Assembly: GCF_000003815.2 (NCBI RefSeq)
Contig: NC_049995.1
Location: 6,433,933-6,477,499 of the forward strand
From: Branchiostoma floridae
Lineage: Eukaryota > Chordata > Leptocardii > Amphioxiformes > Branchiostomatidae
DNA length: 43,567 bases
Reading direction: 5' to 3'
Part shown: piece after piece, positions 1 through 11,505 of the stretch
How the letters are laid out: every line of letters begins with the position of its first letter
How positions within the stretch are numbered: the first letter of the stretch is position 1
The notes under the pieces: model-generated
Databases searched by the model: none
What the model saw: the letters and a program-made list of their open reading frames with translations, nothing else
What the model was told of the DNA's origin: nothing
Position numbers and translations under genes: made by a program

Positions 1-990
1 CTTTTAAGCGGACACGGGGAGACCTCCCCCGTTAAAAGCTCCTTGGTTTAGCTTTTTCTTTTGTGTATTGAGTGGTGTTTAATCATGATGTTTTTCTTAC
101 TATTAAACGGCGAGCATTTCTTACTACAAGTAAATGTACGAATGATTTCTTTATCTACAAGCAAGCGTCAAGAAATAACAGTCTGGGCACACAGGCAGTG
201 TCTTCCCGTGTTGCTCGTGTTTGTTTGGGTTATTGTGATATGTGTGGGGCAGACCAGATGTAAATTTATTCAGCGTTAATTCGTACGCGCATTCCGCATG
301 GGGCGCGCCTCCGTCTGTGGCCGGCATACTATACATACACAGCGGCTGTGTCATGTGATAGGATGTATCCAATGGCAGAAAAGAGTGGGGGGTTCAAATT
401 TACCGTACCACAAGGAGCGGTTATTTTCCAGGCGCTCATTTGAAAAGAAGTATTGAAGAAAGTTTGGACCTGTTCTAACCCACAAGTTGTGGCCGTGATA
501 CTGCTGTTACCGCCTAGTACCCCCGGTGACGGAATTTGACGCAAAGAGAGGAGGTGGCTATCATTCTGTGCAAGTTTGCTGTTGGAAATCGACACAGAAT
601 GGGAAATCACGACCATTGTACCATCCGGATTAATAGAAGCCGAGACTGCAAGCTGAACAAGTTTCGCTTCCAAATATTCCAAGAGTCCAAGACCATCCAA
701 CAACACGAGTCATATCGGCCACTACTCTAGATCTTACCGGATTCTTATTCCTGTGGTGGCCAGATGAAACTGTGTGCTCTTTTTAACTTACGCCTTGAAG
801 CTTCGCCCGACACTGGAAATGGGACTGTGGACTTAGATGCTGCACGGAATTGCACAGCCGTTGTGATTGCTTCAACTGCCGACTACATCAGAATGATAGG
901 CCACAAATACCTAGTAGGCTGTAGGTTTTTTTTTTACTTTTCCATGTAATGTTTTCTCGTAATTCAATAAAATTTCAAAGTTTCATCCAT
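1..990. other. No recognisable gene
   Basis: I see no gene I can name here. The minus strand is open from about 706 to 329, but the open stretch lacks an ATG, is preceded by a stop codon without a splice acceptor, and matches no family I recognise. The plus strand is open from 764 to 949 with the same limits. A phrase near 31-50 (AAAAGCTCCTTGG) recurs at about 5670, so part of the stretch may be an interspersed repeat. Confidence 0.4.
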
Positions 991-999
991 TGTATTTTC

Positions 1000-2080
1000 T
1001 TGCTTTAAAACGTGCTTATGATTAACTTTATCCCGCTAAAATAGCACTTATCCATACTTTATAATCACCTTAATGCACACGTATATGAGACGTAGAAAGG
1101 GAACTTTAAACATGTCTTAAGGGTGTTTTAGTACGTATTTATGACAACTTTTAGCTGCTAAAAGGACAAATATAGACACATTAAAATCCTCTTAATGCGC
1201 ATGTATATGAGACTTAAAGAGGCTTCAGAGAAGATAAAAGGGAACTTTAAACATGTCTTAAGGGTGTTGTTATAAGTGTTTATGGCAACTTTAAGCTGCT
1301 AAAAGGGCAACAATACACATCTTATAAACATCTTAATGCACACGTATATGAGACGTAAAAAGACTTAAGAGGAAATAAACGTGAACTTTAAACATGTCTT
1401 AAGGGTGTTTTAATAAGTGTTTATGACAACTTCAAGCTGCTAAAAGGGCACCAATACACAAAGTATAAACATCTTAATTCACACGTATATGACACGTATA
1501 AAGGCTTCAGAAGAAATTAACGTGAACTTTAAACATGTATTAAGGGCGTTTTAATAATCATTTACGAAATATTTAAGCTACTGAAAGGCAACTTAAAAAA
1601 ACGGAAAATACGGATCTATAAGCACCTAATGATCATCTTTACGCACACGTAAATGAGCCGTAACGATGTTTAAAGTTTTATGAAACGTAATATCTAATTG
1701 CAATTTAAATGAGTTTTAATAAACATTTACAACATCTTTAAGCTGCTGAAAGGCAACTTAAAAAACCGGAAAATACGGACCTATCCGCACCTATAAGCCA
1801 CCTAATGATCATCTTTACGTACACGTAAATAAGCCGTAACAATGCTTAAAGTTTTATAAACGTAACATTTAAATGCAATTTAAATGAGTTTTAATAATTA
1901 TTTACAACAACTTTAAGCTGCTGAAAGGCAACTTAAAAAACCGGAAAATACGGGCCTATCAGCACCTACGTAAAGACTACGTAACGCCAATCTTTACGTA
2001 CTCGTATAAGAGATGTATAGATCCGTAAAGAAGGAAATACGTCAACGTTAAGCATCATTTAAGCATGCCTAAATTCCGTT
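1000..2080. repeat. AT-rich satellite, ~141-bp units then ~165-175-bp variant
   Basis: The phrase GAACTTTAAACATGT recurs at 1101, 1242, 1383 and 1523, and TAAGCTGCTAAAAGG recurs at about 1151, 1292, 1433 and 1574, giving a unit of 140-141 bp. From 1574 the landmark TAAGCTRCTGAAAGG recurs at 1739 and 1914, giving a longer, related 165-175-bp unit with inserted sequence around AAAACGGAAAATACGG. The array runs nearly to an assembly gap at 2089, so its true length is unknown. No coding frame is kept across units. Confidence 0.85.
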
Positions 2081-2088
2081 TTTCGTGC

Positions 2089-2272
2089 NNNNNNNNNNNN
2101 NNNNNNNNNNNNNNNNNNNNNNNNNNNNNNNNNNNNNNNNNNNNNNNNNNNNNNNNNNNNNNNNNNNNNNNNNNNNNNNNNNNNNNNNNNNNNNNNNNNN
2201 NNNNNNNNNNNNNNNNNNNNNNNNNNNNNNNNNNNNNNNNNNNNNNNNNNNNNNNNNNNNNNNNNNNNNNNN
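2089..2272. other. Assembly gap (184 N)
   Basis: Run of N. It directly follows the ~141/170-bp satellite, so the missing sequence may be more of that array. The left flank (AAGCATCATTTAAGCATG) still resembles the satellite only weakly. Confidence 0.99.
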
Positions 2273-2562
2273 CGTTCATCGTTAGCGTTCGAGCTGTTAC
2301 GTTTTACCACAAAGAGTTGAGGAGAATGCGAGATGCGTGTCCCCGGTAAATACTGTCCCTTATACTATGGAGGATTCCTGTCCTGTTGGTGCATCAGTAC
2401 CTCGGATAAGGACGCCTCTCATCAATTGCAAGTAGTCCCATAGGAATTACATGCACATGGATGTCCCATATAAGTTGCTTCTAGCAATTCCTACCGATCG
2501 AATGTCCTTGAATGTCCGTCCCAGTCTGGTGATAACAACGTTTGGCTGCCGTCAAATCGGGT

Positions 2563-2686
2563 CTACCGAAAGTGCGAAAAGGAACGAAAAGGAACGAAAA
2601 GGCACGAACAGGAACGACAAGGAACGAAAAGGAACGACAAGGCACACAAGCGAACGAAAAGGAACGAACACGGAACAACAATGAAA
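2563..2686. repeat. GGAACGAAAA-type minisatellite
   Basis: About a dozen degenerate 10-bp units (GGAACGAAAA, GGCACGAACA, GGAACGACAA) follow the phrase CTACCGAAAGTGCG at 2564. The same phrase and unit recur at the inner end of the foldback element that starts at 2687 and again, inverted and direct, at 3950-4036. The minisatellite therefore seems to be amplified terminal sequence of that element. Confidence 0.85.
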
Positions 2687-3974
2687 GTACCGAAAGTGCG
2701 AAAAGGAACGAAGTATGAAGCAAATTCAAATAAAATCGATGGTAATATTAGGAAAAGGTAAACTGTGATCGGCAAATGCATTTTGCGGCTTGTTCCACGA
2801 AATTCCTATAGCAATGGTTCAATGGAGGAATGAATATTGATGAGACCTATCTATGCATATCTATGTTCATGTACGTGTTAATGTGGTTATAACATTCCTT
2901 AGAATATCCATATTACATTTATATTATAAAATTTCACAAGAAGAAATGGATTATGTTGAGAACGATTGCGCATATTTTATCATAAAAAGCCATGCTATGT
3001 GGATATAGTTGTTTAAAAAATGCAATGATAGCAAAGTTACAAGTATATGTATTGCACAATTTGTAAGAACTTGACCTTAGAGAAATATAGGTCGAATGTT
3101 CGAACCCAGGGAAGTCGACGATCGGAAGTTCGAGCCCAGCATGTTGGGAATTATTCTTCCTTCCTTTTTTTTCACACTTTCATCAATATCAATACAACGC
3201 CTTAAATTTGTTTTGCAACCAGGACATCTAAACCCGGCATTGGGATTTTTTTATCATCAGCGAGGGCCTGATGTCGGTCGCAAGAGGCAGAAATTTATTT
3301 GTATTGAATATGACGGAAAATTGTTGACAGAAATTGTATTTACCAATATCCTTTGCACAAATTCCTCACGTTGGCACCTTTCTTCCCGCCAAAATGATGA
3401 ATACTCATTGTACAACTTGATGAAATCTCTTTGGTACAATGTATATATGTCTCTCCTTTTACAGCTTTTCTTTCGTTGTGAACGAGCGAGAAGATATGTC
3501 TCCAGTCTCCAGAAAACCATGTTGTTGGCCCTGTTGAAAGGAGCTGTCATGCTCGTGGGGCAGCAGTTTATTAGCATATCTTTCCTGACCGGATTTCGCG
3601 GGTCATTTGCATGCGGCGCTCCCCTCTAGGGAGAATAAAAGCCACCCAAATACAACAACAACGTTACAATCTTGCCTCATCCTGAAAATGTATAATAATC
3701 GATATTCATCTACCACCCACTGAATTTTAGTCCTTACTTTCTTATCTCAGTTCCGTTTCTTTGTATTTCGCAGATCTTCAAGAATAATTTAGCCAACAAA
3801 AACAACAGCCTGAAACAGCGCTGTAAAAATTTGATAATGTCAAATTCTCGGTAAAATAAAACACGTTTTATAGGCTTCTAACGCCCGCAGTACCGATTCC
3901 TTATATTCTCATTGATTTTATTTAAGTTTGCTTCATACTCCATTCCTTTTCGCTCCTTTTCGCACTTTCGGTAG
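2687..3974. mobile_element. Foldback-type element with ~65-75-bp terminal inverted repeats
   Basis: The left arm (2687-2750) starts GTACCGAAAGTGCGAAAAGG and continues through AAGTATGAAGCAAATTCAAA to a run ending TAATATT. The right arm (3901-3974), read on the other strand, gives the same order: CTACCGAAAGTGCGAAAAGG, one additional 10-bp unit, then AGTATGAAGCAAACTTAAAT and AATATAAG. The interior of about 1.15 kb is AT-rich. It has one open stretch (3096-3629, plus) that I do not recognise and do not consider a transposase. The element is probably non-autonomous. No clear target-site duplication can be called, because minisatellite flanks both ends. Confidence 0.7.
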
Positions 3975-4036
3975 CGAAAGTGCGAAAAGGAACGAAAAGG
4001 AAAGTACCGAAAGTGCGAAAAGGAACGAAAAGTAAT
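3944..4036. repeat. Near-perfect hairpin and minisatellite at element end
   Basis: CCTTTTCGCACTTTCG (3955-3970) is followed, after a GTAG loop, by its exact complement CGAAAGTGCGAAAAGG (3975-3990). With one or two mismatches the arms extend to about 30 bp. Direct copies of CCGAAAGTGCGAAAAGGAAC follow to about 4036. This is either the outer end of the 2687-3974 element or two element ends abutting. Confidence 0.8.
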
Positions 4037-4980
4037 GAAGAGGAAAGTACAGTAAATTCGAGACTCATTTAATGGACACTATCGCTTGTTAACTGTCTGG
4101 TACGATCATTAACGAACGTTATAGATCCTATGCACACATTCGGTACAGTCTTGACTTTAGAAGATAGAAGTCTACTTTCAGCTGTTTGAAATCAAAATGC
4201 CATTTCATGCGACGGCGATTGTTTTGCGATCTTTCTGCGACCTTTACTGGATTTGTGTAGCCCTTGACTTGACGTCATGCAAAATGTGAAAATATGACTG
4301 AGACGGCATTTAACACACGATGCGACACAGATAGTTTTCGTATCTATGAAATTCCTTGAGAGCTCTGTCTAGTTTTAGGTCACAGCGCGGACACAGCGAC
4401 GTTGTAGAACTGTCTGTAACGCAATGCAAATTTACAGTAATCAAGTTTCTCCAGGCCAGCTGGACGTGGGAGGCAGACGTCTCTTATCAAGAAAATATAT
4501 ATTATCGGCACCTCAAACTGACATTCAGCGTGATTTGCAAGCAAATGAATTCTTCCTAACTTAAAGGTACATGTGTAGCAAGCCGGAGATGGACTCATGA
4601 AGCTGCAAAAATGAATGTCACAACGTATGTAATTGTAATATTTCAATNNNNNNNNNNNNNNNNNNNNNNNNNNNNNNNNNNNNNNNNNNNNNNNNNNNNN
4701 NNNNNNNNNNNNNNNNNNNNNNNNNNNNNNNNNNNNNNNNNNNNNNNAGGAGAAAACGGCCACTTGCACAAACACACACGATCAACAAAACTATACCTCC
4801 ATATTCGCCTATAGCTAGGTTAAGCATACACCAAAGGATGTGTTTGTGTAAAGTGTATACTTAGTATGCTGTTGTGTACATAGCGTTTGGGCTAGGTGGA
4901 CTAAGCAAAATCACAATGCCAATTCACTGTATCTAACTGAACTACAATCAATGCTACAAGTCTGCATCATTATCTAAGGT
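4037..4980. other. Non-coding stretch with a 100-N gap (4648-4747)
   Basis: No exon I can support. This is where further 3' exons of the minus-strand CBM39 gene would be expected. Only weak candidates exist, and 100 N at 4648-4747 (a standard unknown-size gap) may hide one. The end of the CBM39 gene therefore cannot be placed. Confidence 0.5.
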
Positions 4981-5014
4981 TTCAGAGTCTGACAGTACTC
5001 TGTTATTTGCTTAC

Positions 5015-6087
5015 CGACATTGTCTCCCCCAGAAGAGCCCGTAGCCGTCCATGACTGTTCCAGTAGGTTGTGACCAAGGCCACCTCTAACAACGTGAACC
5101 CAATAATAGAGGGTCTGTCCGGGGGATATGAGGTTTCGTGTGTTCTCGTGGACAAACTGGCCGTCTGTAAAACATGAAATGGTAATAAGCAATTCAACCA
5201 ATGACGTGCAGCGACCGTGCGGTAATACATGACATCGCCAAACGTATCGAATTACTAGTACTTTAACAAGCATTTGCCAATAGGCTTGGTCTAGTGAGAT
5301 ATATCTGCTTCGGTTTCTAAGATTTCCTTACTTGTTGACTGCCTGACGTCATAGTTCCATTGTCCGGCCTGTACCCCGTGTAGTGGGGTGCCGATGTTGT
5401 AGTGGAACGCCACAAGGGTCACTCCAGAGTCTGGGAAAAATTAACAACAGTTAGATTTTGTTTCTTTATATTGTATTACGTTACCTGGTACCTCGTAACA
5501 CAACAGAGTTGCACTGAAGAGCGCAAGATGCACATCCAAACAGATTTATTTGATACACACACTGAGGTGAACGTCTATTCTTTTTTTTATGAAGATTTTT
5601 TTTGTAAACGTGTTACAAGTGGGTGACATATGTAATCTAATGAATTATACCCAATAGCTATAATTGATTTAAAAGCTCCTTGGTAAGGGGACACATGGTT
5701 AAGGCGTGGACAGCGCCCCTGTTCCCCTCTAAATCTTCCCTTTCAAGTATTGCAATAAAATAGTATTGAAATGGCGACTATTGTGAATGTAAAACAAATC
5801 GGGAAAATGGTCTGAATGTTTAGTCCTGTGGTTTAGCATACTTTTTGCTTGATGTTTATTTTCCAACATCACGCATTTTTTATGAGGCTTCCATAGGATG
5901 TCATCCAAAATAACAAGTCAGTGTGGCCTAACCAAAGAAGTGTAATGGAACGACAACATGTGAACGAGAACAGACCTGCAGGGTACGTGATTCTCAGTCC
6001 CTGGGGAGACATCAGCGACACGGTGGGCTGTTTCACCGTGTACGCGCATGCGCCGTGGATCAGCAGAAATACCAGGATCAACATCAT
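5015..6087 (-). CDS. Secreted CBM39 (beta-1,3-glucan-binding) protein, 3 exons, 3' partial
   Basis: Exons lie at 6087-5976, 5430-5332 and 5164-5015; every intron starts GT, ends AG and has phase 1. Exon 1 starts at the second of two clustered possible starts, just after a splice acceptor (TTTGCAG at 6090), so an upstream 5' UTR exon is likely. It encodes a short hydrophobic signal peptide (MMLILVFLLIHGACA) and then YTVKQPTVSLMSPQGLRI, matching the N-terminus of the CBM39 domain of insect beta-glucan recognition proteins. Exon 2 carries VTLVAFHYNI and exon 3 carries LYYWVHVVRGGLGHNLLEQS, both diagnostic CBM39 stretches. In the known family this domain binds fungal or algal beta-1,3-glucan and is often followed by a GH16-like domain. 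None is visible here. About 120 residues are seen, and the last exon ends in a donor (GTAAGC). Family assignment is firm; glucan binding is inferred. Confidence 0.85.
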
Positions 6088-6109
6088 GTCTGCAAACGCA
6101 CAAAACAAA

Positions 6110-7460
6110 CGATTCGAAAGTTTAATGGCAAGTTCATCACCCTATGTGAGAGGACTTTCATGGATGTCATTTTAAGCAGAGGTTAGCTCCTATACTAATG
6201 TTAGCTACTTATACAAGTTGGCTTTGTATGGTTTCTTTGTCCCGTTTCCTAAATGGAGTAGTAACATTTACTTTGGTGGGGGTGGGGTTCTGGTTCGCAA
6301 TTTTCAACATGGGTGCGATATAATCCCTTCTCAAGGCCAACTTCCTTTCCGACATGGAGAACCTTAGCACTTGGGGCACCCGTGCGGCACTGCAGGGTTC
6401 GTTCACTGCTGCACTGATTTATTATTTTCACCGATTTTTTTTAAATTTAGGTAATGCGTAATACGTAAAAGTATGACTTAGACGACAACAAAATACCCAA
6501 AACGTAAAAAAATTCGTTCTTTATCTTTGAATTTCGATGAGTATCTTCTGAACCCCAAAGTGCCCCACCAGTGCCCCAAGTGCAGTGAGATACCGCCTTT
6601 ACAAATTTGAAGTACCAATAACGTTTTACGACCAAGAAACCTTGGATGCCGCTACGTCTTTTCTCAAGAAAATGACAGGAAGTTCTCTATGCTAAGAATG
6701 GCCCCATGGCGGTAAGTTCTATAAAGGAAAGCCTAACATAAAGCACGTCTTTGAATCATTTAACGTTACTTCTGCTCAAGCTACGAAAATTGTACACAGA
6801 AAAGGGGTAAAGGGTTTCTTGGATGTTCTCTGGAGCCCGTCCAAATCTTGAAATCATTTCCATATGGACCACGCACTCGGGCACCTTCACTCGATGGTAA
6901 AATTTGCATGCACCCGGCCGTTAAGATTAACCATTCCAACAAGAATTTTAATGAAACAGTTAAACAGTTAAATTGAATGCATATTGAACTGGAAATGTGG
7001 CTTAAGTAAATGTTTCTGTAAGGGACGGTGGTGTGTCCGTTCTTTTATATAACATTACATATATGCCGCAGGCGAACTAGCTACAAGTTACAAGGCCCGT
7101 TCACATTTGTGTGCGTATTCAGGTCCGTATGAGTTCTGAGAACTTCTGCACTGGTATTTTGTCTCTTAGGTAAAGGTTTGGGCCGAAGAAGTTGATTAAC
7201 ATTGCACAATACGACAGACATAGTCAACACTTTGTACAAACGTTTCAATGAAAAACCTTCAATCTGCTTTCCATATCATGTCGTGCGAAGATCGCGAAGG
7301 TAGCAAACTGTCACATATCAAAGCCATCTAAATATTGATTTGGCTGGAACACAAGTTTGTGTACAACTAGCGGGTAGAATTGTAAGGGGCTGACCTTGAG
7401 AGATAATGCAAACGTTCAATGAATTGGTTACTAGTTTAAGCCAGCACACGGGTATACACA
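6110..7460. other. Intergenic, no gene seen
   Basis: AT-rich with short open stretches only. Near 7095 a phrase GGCCCGTTCACATTTGTGTG resembles the ends of inverted-repeat elements found elsewhere in the window (such as 39436), but no partner end is visible. Confidence 0.5.
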
Positions 7461-7464
7461 TGCA

Positions 7465-7602
7465 GGGCGACCTCGACTAACCTACATAGACCAGCTTGCC
7501 CGTGATGTGGGGCTTCGGGTCGAAGACCTAAAGAACGCTATGGGGGACAGAGACGACTGGAAGAAGAGGGTGGACTTGGTCCGGGCAAGCAGCCCGCGAT
7601 GA
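7465..7602 (+). pseudogene. LINE ORF2 C-terminal remnant
   Basis: An open frame of 45 codons begins GRPRLTYIDQLARDVGL, continues with MGDRDDWKKRVDLVRASS and ends at TGA (7600-7602), followed by GACGACGACG. This GRPRxTYxDxL...MxDRDxWxxxV pattern is the usual C-terminal end of a non-LTR retrotransposon polyprotein, and the trinucleotide tail marks its 3' end. Nothing recognisable remains upstream, so it is a heavily 5'-truncated copy. The exact clade is not determined. Confidence 0.75.
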
Positions 7603-8169
7603 CGACGACGAGTTTAAGAATCAGTTAACTTCACATTCACGTTTACAGTTACACACAAATCATCGTAGCGTGACTTATAACTATTCGATTCATTGTAAAC
7701 TGTAAAGACTGAAACAATATCTTTAAAAAAAAGCTCATACTTACGTCGTAGTACCTGAAGTGTTCCTGTTACGAAGATTGAACTTCGGAACGACAGGACG
7801 TCCTTCAACACGGTTTTTATGTACCAACGACGGAAGAACTGAGGCATCATGGGACTTCTAACATCTGCTCGCTGATTTGCTTTGTTTGCAAAGTCCACGT
7901 CATACGTCATAGACACACAGTCACTTGACTTAAATTTGTCGACCTTAAGAACATCCCAGGTTCTTCCAAGACAACGTTAAGTGGCATTTCTTGTGAGAGT
8001 TAAAGTGTGTTTCCTATATAATGCCTCTAGTTTTGTCCTTGTCTTAACTGAACTGATATAAGAAACTTTTATGGGCAGATTATTCCAGAGTGCTCAGAGG
8101 CAGCGACGAAATGATGTAGAATGGTATAATTTTTTTTAATAATAGAAGACATTTATTTAATGTAGATTC

Positions 8170-8345
8170 GAATGGTCAAGTAGTTAGGCTAGCAAATACG
8201 AGATATAGAGGTTATGGGTTTGATTCCTGCAATTCCGGACTAGACATTGTGCCCTTGGGAAAGGCATTTTGTAGGCATTTTCTCAAAATTAAAACCAGGT
8301 GTTAAAATGGGAACCTGACTTTGGTTGGGGTACAAGGCAGTGGAG
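8170..8345 (+). mobile_element. tRNA-derived SINE copy
   Basis: A B-box-like stretch (GGGTTTGATTCCTGC at about 8216) is followed by TTGTGCCCTTGGGAAAGGCA and then AGGTGTTAAAATGGGAACCT and GACTTTGGTTGGGG. This order (pol III promoter head, CCTTGGGAAAGGCA core, AGGTG..AATGGG..CCTG body) is that of a widespread tRNA-headed SINE group in marine invertebrates and vertebrates. The A box is eroded. No clear target-site duplication was found. Confidence 0.7.
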
Positions 8346-8794
8346 TGATAGGCGTGCGTTCCGCCTTCTAATACTGTATGCAGGACACAGCACGCCTACA
8401 GAAAGACCACAGGACTAACTTGTATGGAAGGAAAGTTTCACACATGCACGTTTCATAATTTGAAAATGGTGTCTTACTACATATATATACACCTACATAG
8501 ACTGTACAGTTTTTAACTTCTTGCTTCTTCGGGTAGCTGTGAAAATCAAGAATGATGGAATCAATAATATTTTTATTGTCCTCAAGCAATTCAAGTTATG
8601 ATTCGTCTGGATTTTAAAATCGTTCTGTAGGGCGTGAATAAATACGAACTTTCCCGTTTGTGTGCAATATATCCACCCTGGTTATCACGATTACTATTTA
8701 AACAGCTGACTTGGTTCCCCAAACTGTTTGTACAAGCTACATTACACAAGTAAAAAAAGGACAAATGTAAACGGACCCTCAAACCTCCACCTCT

Positions 8795-8808
8795 CCCCCC
8801 CCCCCCCC
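8795..8808. repeat. Poly-C tract (14 C)
   Basis: Uninterrupted run of C. Similar runs occur at 39568-39584 and 39703-39716. Confidence 0.9.
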
Positions 8809-8944
8809 ATTTCTAGAACAGGTTGCGACCGCAAAGCCACAGCCGAGCCTTTGAAAGGTCGCTCGGTGAATTGTATGCACAGATATTATTTTCTTTGAAA
8901 GTTTATGTGTTGCTTTCAATCATAAGACTTTGACATTGAGAAAG

Positions 8945-9280
8945 CTGTTTCACTGCCATACCCCCTACCGGGGCGATTTTCACTGAGCATCTTGGCACTC
9001 AGTATGTCTTTTTCTTGCAACATCCGGTCTTTGCGTAGGTTGTTCTCAGAAATATTCAGTACACCAATCCAGTTTTAGCTGCTAAATTGTCTCTCATAAG
9101 CTATCGCCGTCCAGTCGAAAAGGGATCTTATAAATTACCTGTCACGTCCTCCTGCCATATCACCCGCAGAGGCGACTTCCACTGAGCGTCTTGGTTCTCT
9201 ATGTGTCACTTTTTCTTGGAACATCCAGTCTTCCAGTGTTCTAAGAAATAGTACCAAGTTGTACTCTAGTGTAGCTCTCC
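8945..9280. repeat. Two-copy tandem duplication, ~199-bp period
   Basis: CACTGAGCATCTTGG at 8981 and CACTGAGCGTCTTGG at 9180 anchor two diverged copies. Each also has a CTGCCATA/CTGCCATAT start, GGCGA(C/T)TT, TTTTTCTTG(C/G)AACATCC and a GTTCT(C/A)AGAAATA end. No reading frame is preserved. Confidence 0.7.
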
Positions 9281-9740
9281 TTTGTCGTGTGTGTAAATCC
9301 ACCGAGTCGACATTTGGTTTCCGTTGTGATTGGTCAGCTAACTGTGTTGTCGAAATAGAAATTCCTATGCTATTTTGACATTTTTATACTGCCATCTTAA
9401 AGTTTAATATGTGTACCAGCAATATATGACGTTTTAAGCAAAATTTATTTGCACTGTTGAGTTTTGAAATAATTTCACTGGTATGTATTTCAGCCTAGAA
9501 AGGGCTGCAAAAGTTTACAAATCCATAAACCATTCCTTATTTCATTTATACGACGGTAGCTTAGGAACAATGTAGATCTTTGGCTACTGGAGAGTGTCTG
9601 AGCACTATTTGGAAGACTCCTTTATTTGGAAGGAAAGTTCAAACCAACTGAGTTTGCGCAAAACAAGAAAGAGATTTGTTGTATAATATGAAAAAGTTTA
9701 GAACCATCAAACTAAGAAATTACTGCGGGTAACTCAACGC

Positions 9741-9855
9741 TAATGGATCAGAAGCGTCGCCTGGCAATCCTTGCGACAGATGCAAAGTACTGGTCTCTTT
9801 TAAAAGACGCTTTATCCTGATGGATCAAGAGCGTCACCTAGCAATGTTGATTAGA
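9741..9855. repeat. Two copies of a short dispersed motif
   Basis: ATGGATCAGAAGCGTCGCC (from 9743) and ATGGATCAAGAGCGTCACC (from 9820) are two of five copies of one motif in this window. The second continues TAGCAATGTTGATTAGAAG, matching the copy at 18055. The flanks are not otherwise alike. Confidence 0.7.
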
Positions 9856-10203
9856 AGTACAGGAGTCCTTATTGAGGCGTCGAAAATCATCACTGTTCAC
9901 AAGCAACACTTTAAAAAGACGACTATCGTGCACAGAGATGGCAGAAGAACGACAAAAGTATAATTTTGTATTACGTTTAATATCATGGTAGAGATATGAA
10001 TCTTATTAGTGACTCATAGTGAGTCTCCGGATCGTGTAATGCCTGTATGTTCGTGAATGGTGAAACCGTATTTGCTTGACGACACATAGATAGTACTTCA
10101 CATTTTTTCTGCTAAATGCTTCGTTGTGTATACTAGCAAATTTGCCATAAACATGAAAAAAAACTTTCAACTTAAGCAAAACAAACGAACAATAAATATT
10201 AAT

Positions 10204-10240
10204 CCTGATGGATCAAGAGCGTCACCTAGCAATGCTGATC
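10204..10240. repeat. Third copy of the dispersed motif
   Basis: CCTGATGGATCAAGAGCGTC, followed by ACCTAGCAATGCTGATC, is almost identical over 30 bases to the copy at 9817. It lies 1.3 kb beyond the 3' end of the first GNAT gene. Confidence 0.7.
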
Positions 10241-10519
10241 CTCAACCCCATGTGCAATGGATTATCCCGTCCCAGATCCTTGGTACCTTTCCATAAAGGG
10301 GCGAAAACTCCGGCCAGGACACTCGAAACAAACAGAAACTGAATGCCCCAGTATGCCGTACCAATCGACACAAGAACTCCCCGATCCCTTACCTAGTGAA
10401 GCTGTTAAACATGTAACGAAACTAGACATCTGAACTCATGTAACCCCGCACTGAATTTCTCATGTTCTTCACGCTGTCGTCTAATGTTTTAAGTGATCGA
10501 GTTTATCATTATGTATATG

Positions 10520-10672
10520 TATGTATATATTTGTAATGTACAAATGTATATAATTTTATTGAACTGTTATAATTGTTTTAACCGATTTTGAGCTGAAGTG
10601 TAATGTACCACACAATTCAGCCCTCGAGGCTGCGAAGTTGTACAAATAAACCATTCTGATTCTGATTAAGTG
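10520..10672 (+). mobile_element. LINE 3' tail fragment
   Basis: The stretch ends GTTGTACAAATAAACCATTC followed by repeated TCTGAT units. An AATAAA-type signal followed by a short tandem repeat is the usual 3' end of L2/CR1-like retrotransposons. The phrase AGCCCTCGAGGCTG just upstream resembles AGCCCGTCGAGGCATG in the tail of the larger LINE at 23765. Confidence 0.55.
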
Positions 10673-11500
10673 TCTTCGTCTACCAATCGATTCTTCTGAA
10701 AGCAAGAGATCCAAGACTCCATACCTACGTGCAAAGACTATTGCTCTCAAAGCCGCGTCATGTATTTTGCTTCAATGACATGGCCAGAACAGGGTGGCCA
10801 CTCAATTAGTAGAATAACGGCGAAATAAGGCAATATGTAGATTTGAGTGAGAACAAAATACATACTATGCAAAATAATCAACTTACTGCCAAGCCACTAA
10901 TTTATGAGGAAGGCACAATACATTCCGTACACTTAAAAGGGATTGCAAAGATATTATCAGTAAATAGTACAAAATTTATTTCTTTATCTATATGAAGTTA
11001 GTTACGCATCATGTAAAAGCCATTTTCTGAATTAGAGTAAAATAGAAATAAATCTCATTGAACCTAAACTTTACAAATATCTAGCACAAAGGCTGCTGAC
11101 AAAAGACTGTTAGAATGCAAGAATTACACGCAGAATCCATCTGAATACAAAAGAAATCGCCTTGACAATAAAACACTAACATATAGTACAGGTATAATCA
11201 GGTAAAGGATTCACATTTCCAGGTTAAAAAACTGCTTTAGAAATCAGGACAATGATAAAAGATTATATTTAACACTTAGCGACTCCAACAAACATGAATG
11301 GGACCCGGTGTTTTAGAAAAATCAGAAAGAACATTGCCACCAGCTGAAGCTGAATTTGTCACTTCTAATACTCGAAGGAAAAATGTATTGAAATAATGTC
11401 AAAACTGTACCATCAATTGTAATGCATGTAGTTGCACTCAACACTTTGGGCTTTAAAACAAATCTATCTTTAATCTAACACTTTGAAATTTTTAACATTT
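10673..11500. other. No gene seen
   Basis: AT-rich sequence between a LINE tail and the 3' end of the GNAT gene. It probably contains the 3' UTR of that gene at its right end. No repeat structure or exon was recognised. Confidence 0.5.
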
Positions 11501-11505
11501 TAGAA

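Noticed and set aside
329-706. 125-codon minus-strand open stretch
   Set aside because: No ATG, a stop directly upstream, no splice sites at its borders and no family recognised.
2563-2686. CRISPR-like array
   Set aside because: Units are 10 bp, contiguous and degenerate, without spacers, in animal DNA; it is a minisatellite.
3096-3629. 177-codon plus-strand frame inside the foldback element
   Set aside because: No transposase or other motif, AT-rich composition like its surroundings, and an overlapping opposite-strand frame of similar length.
7745-7910. Possible minus-strand first exon (ATG at 7910, donor GTAAGTATG at 7744)
   Set aside because: The translation (MTYDVDFANKANQRADV...) matches nothing recognised, there is no signal peptide and no following exon could be found.
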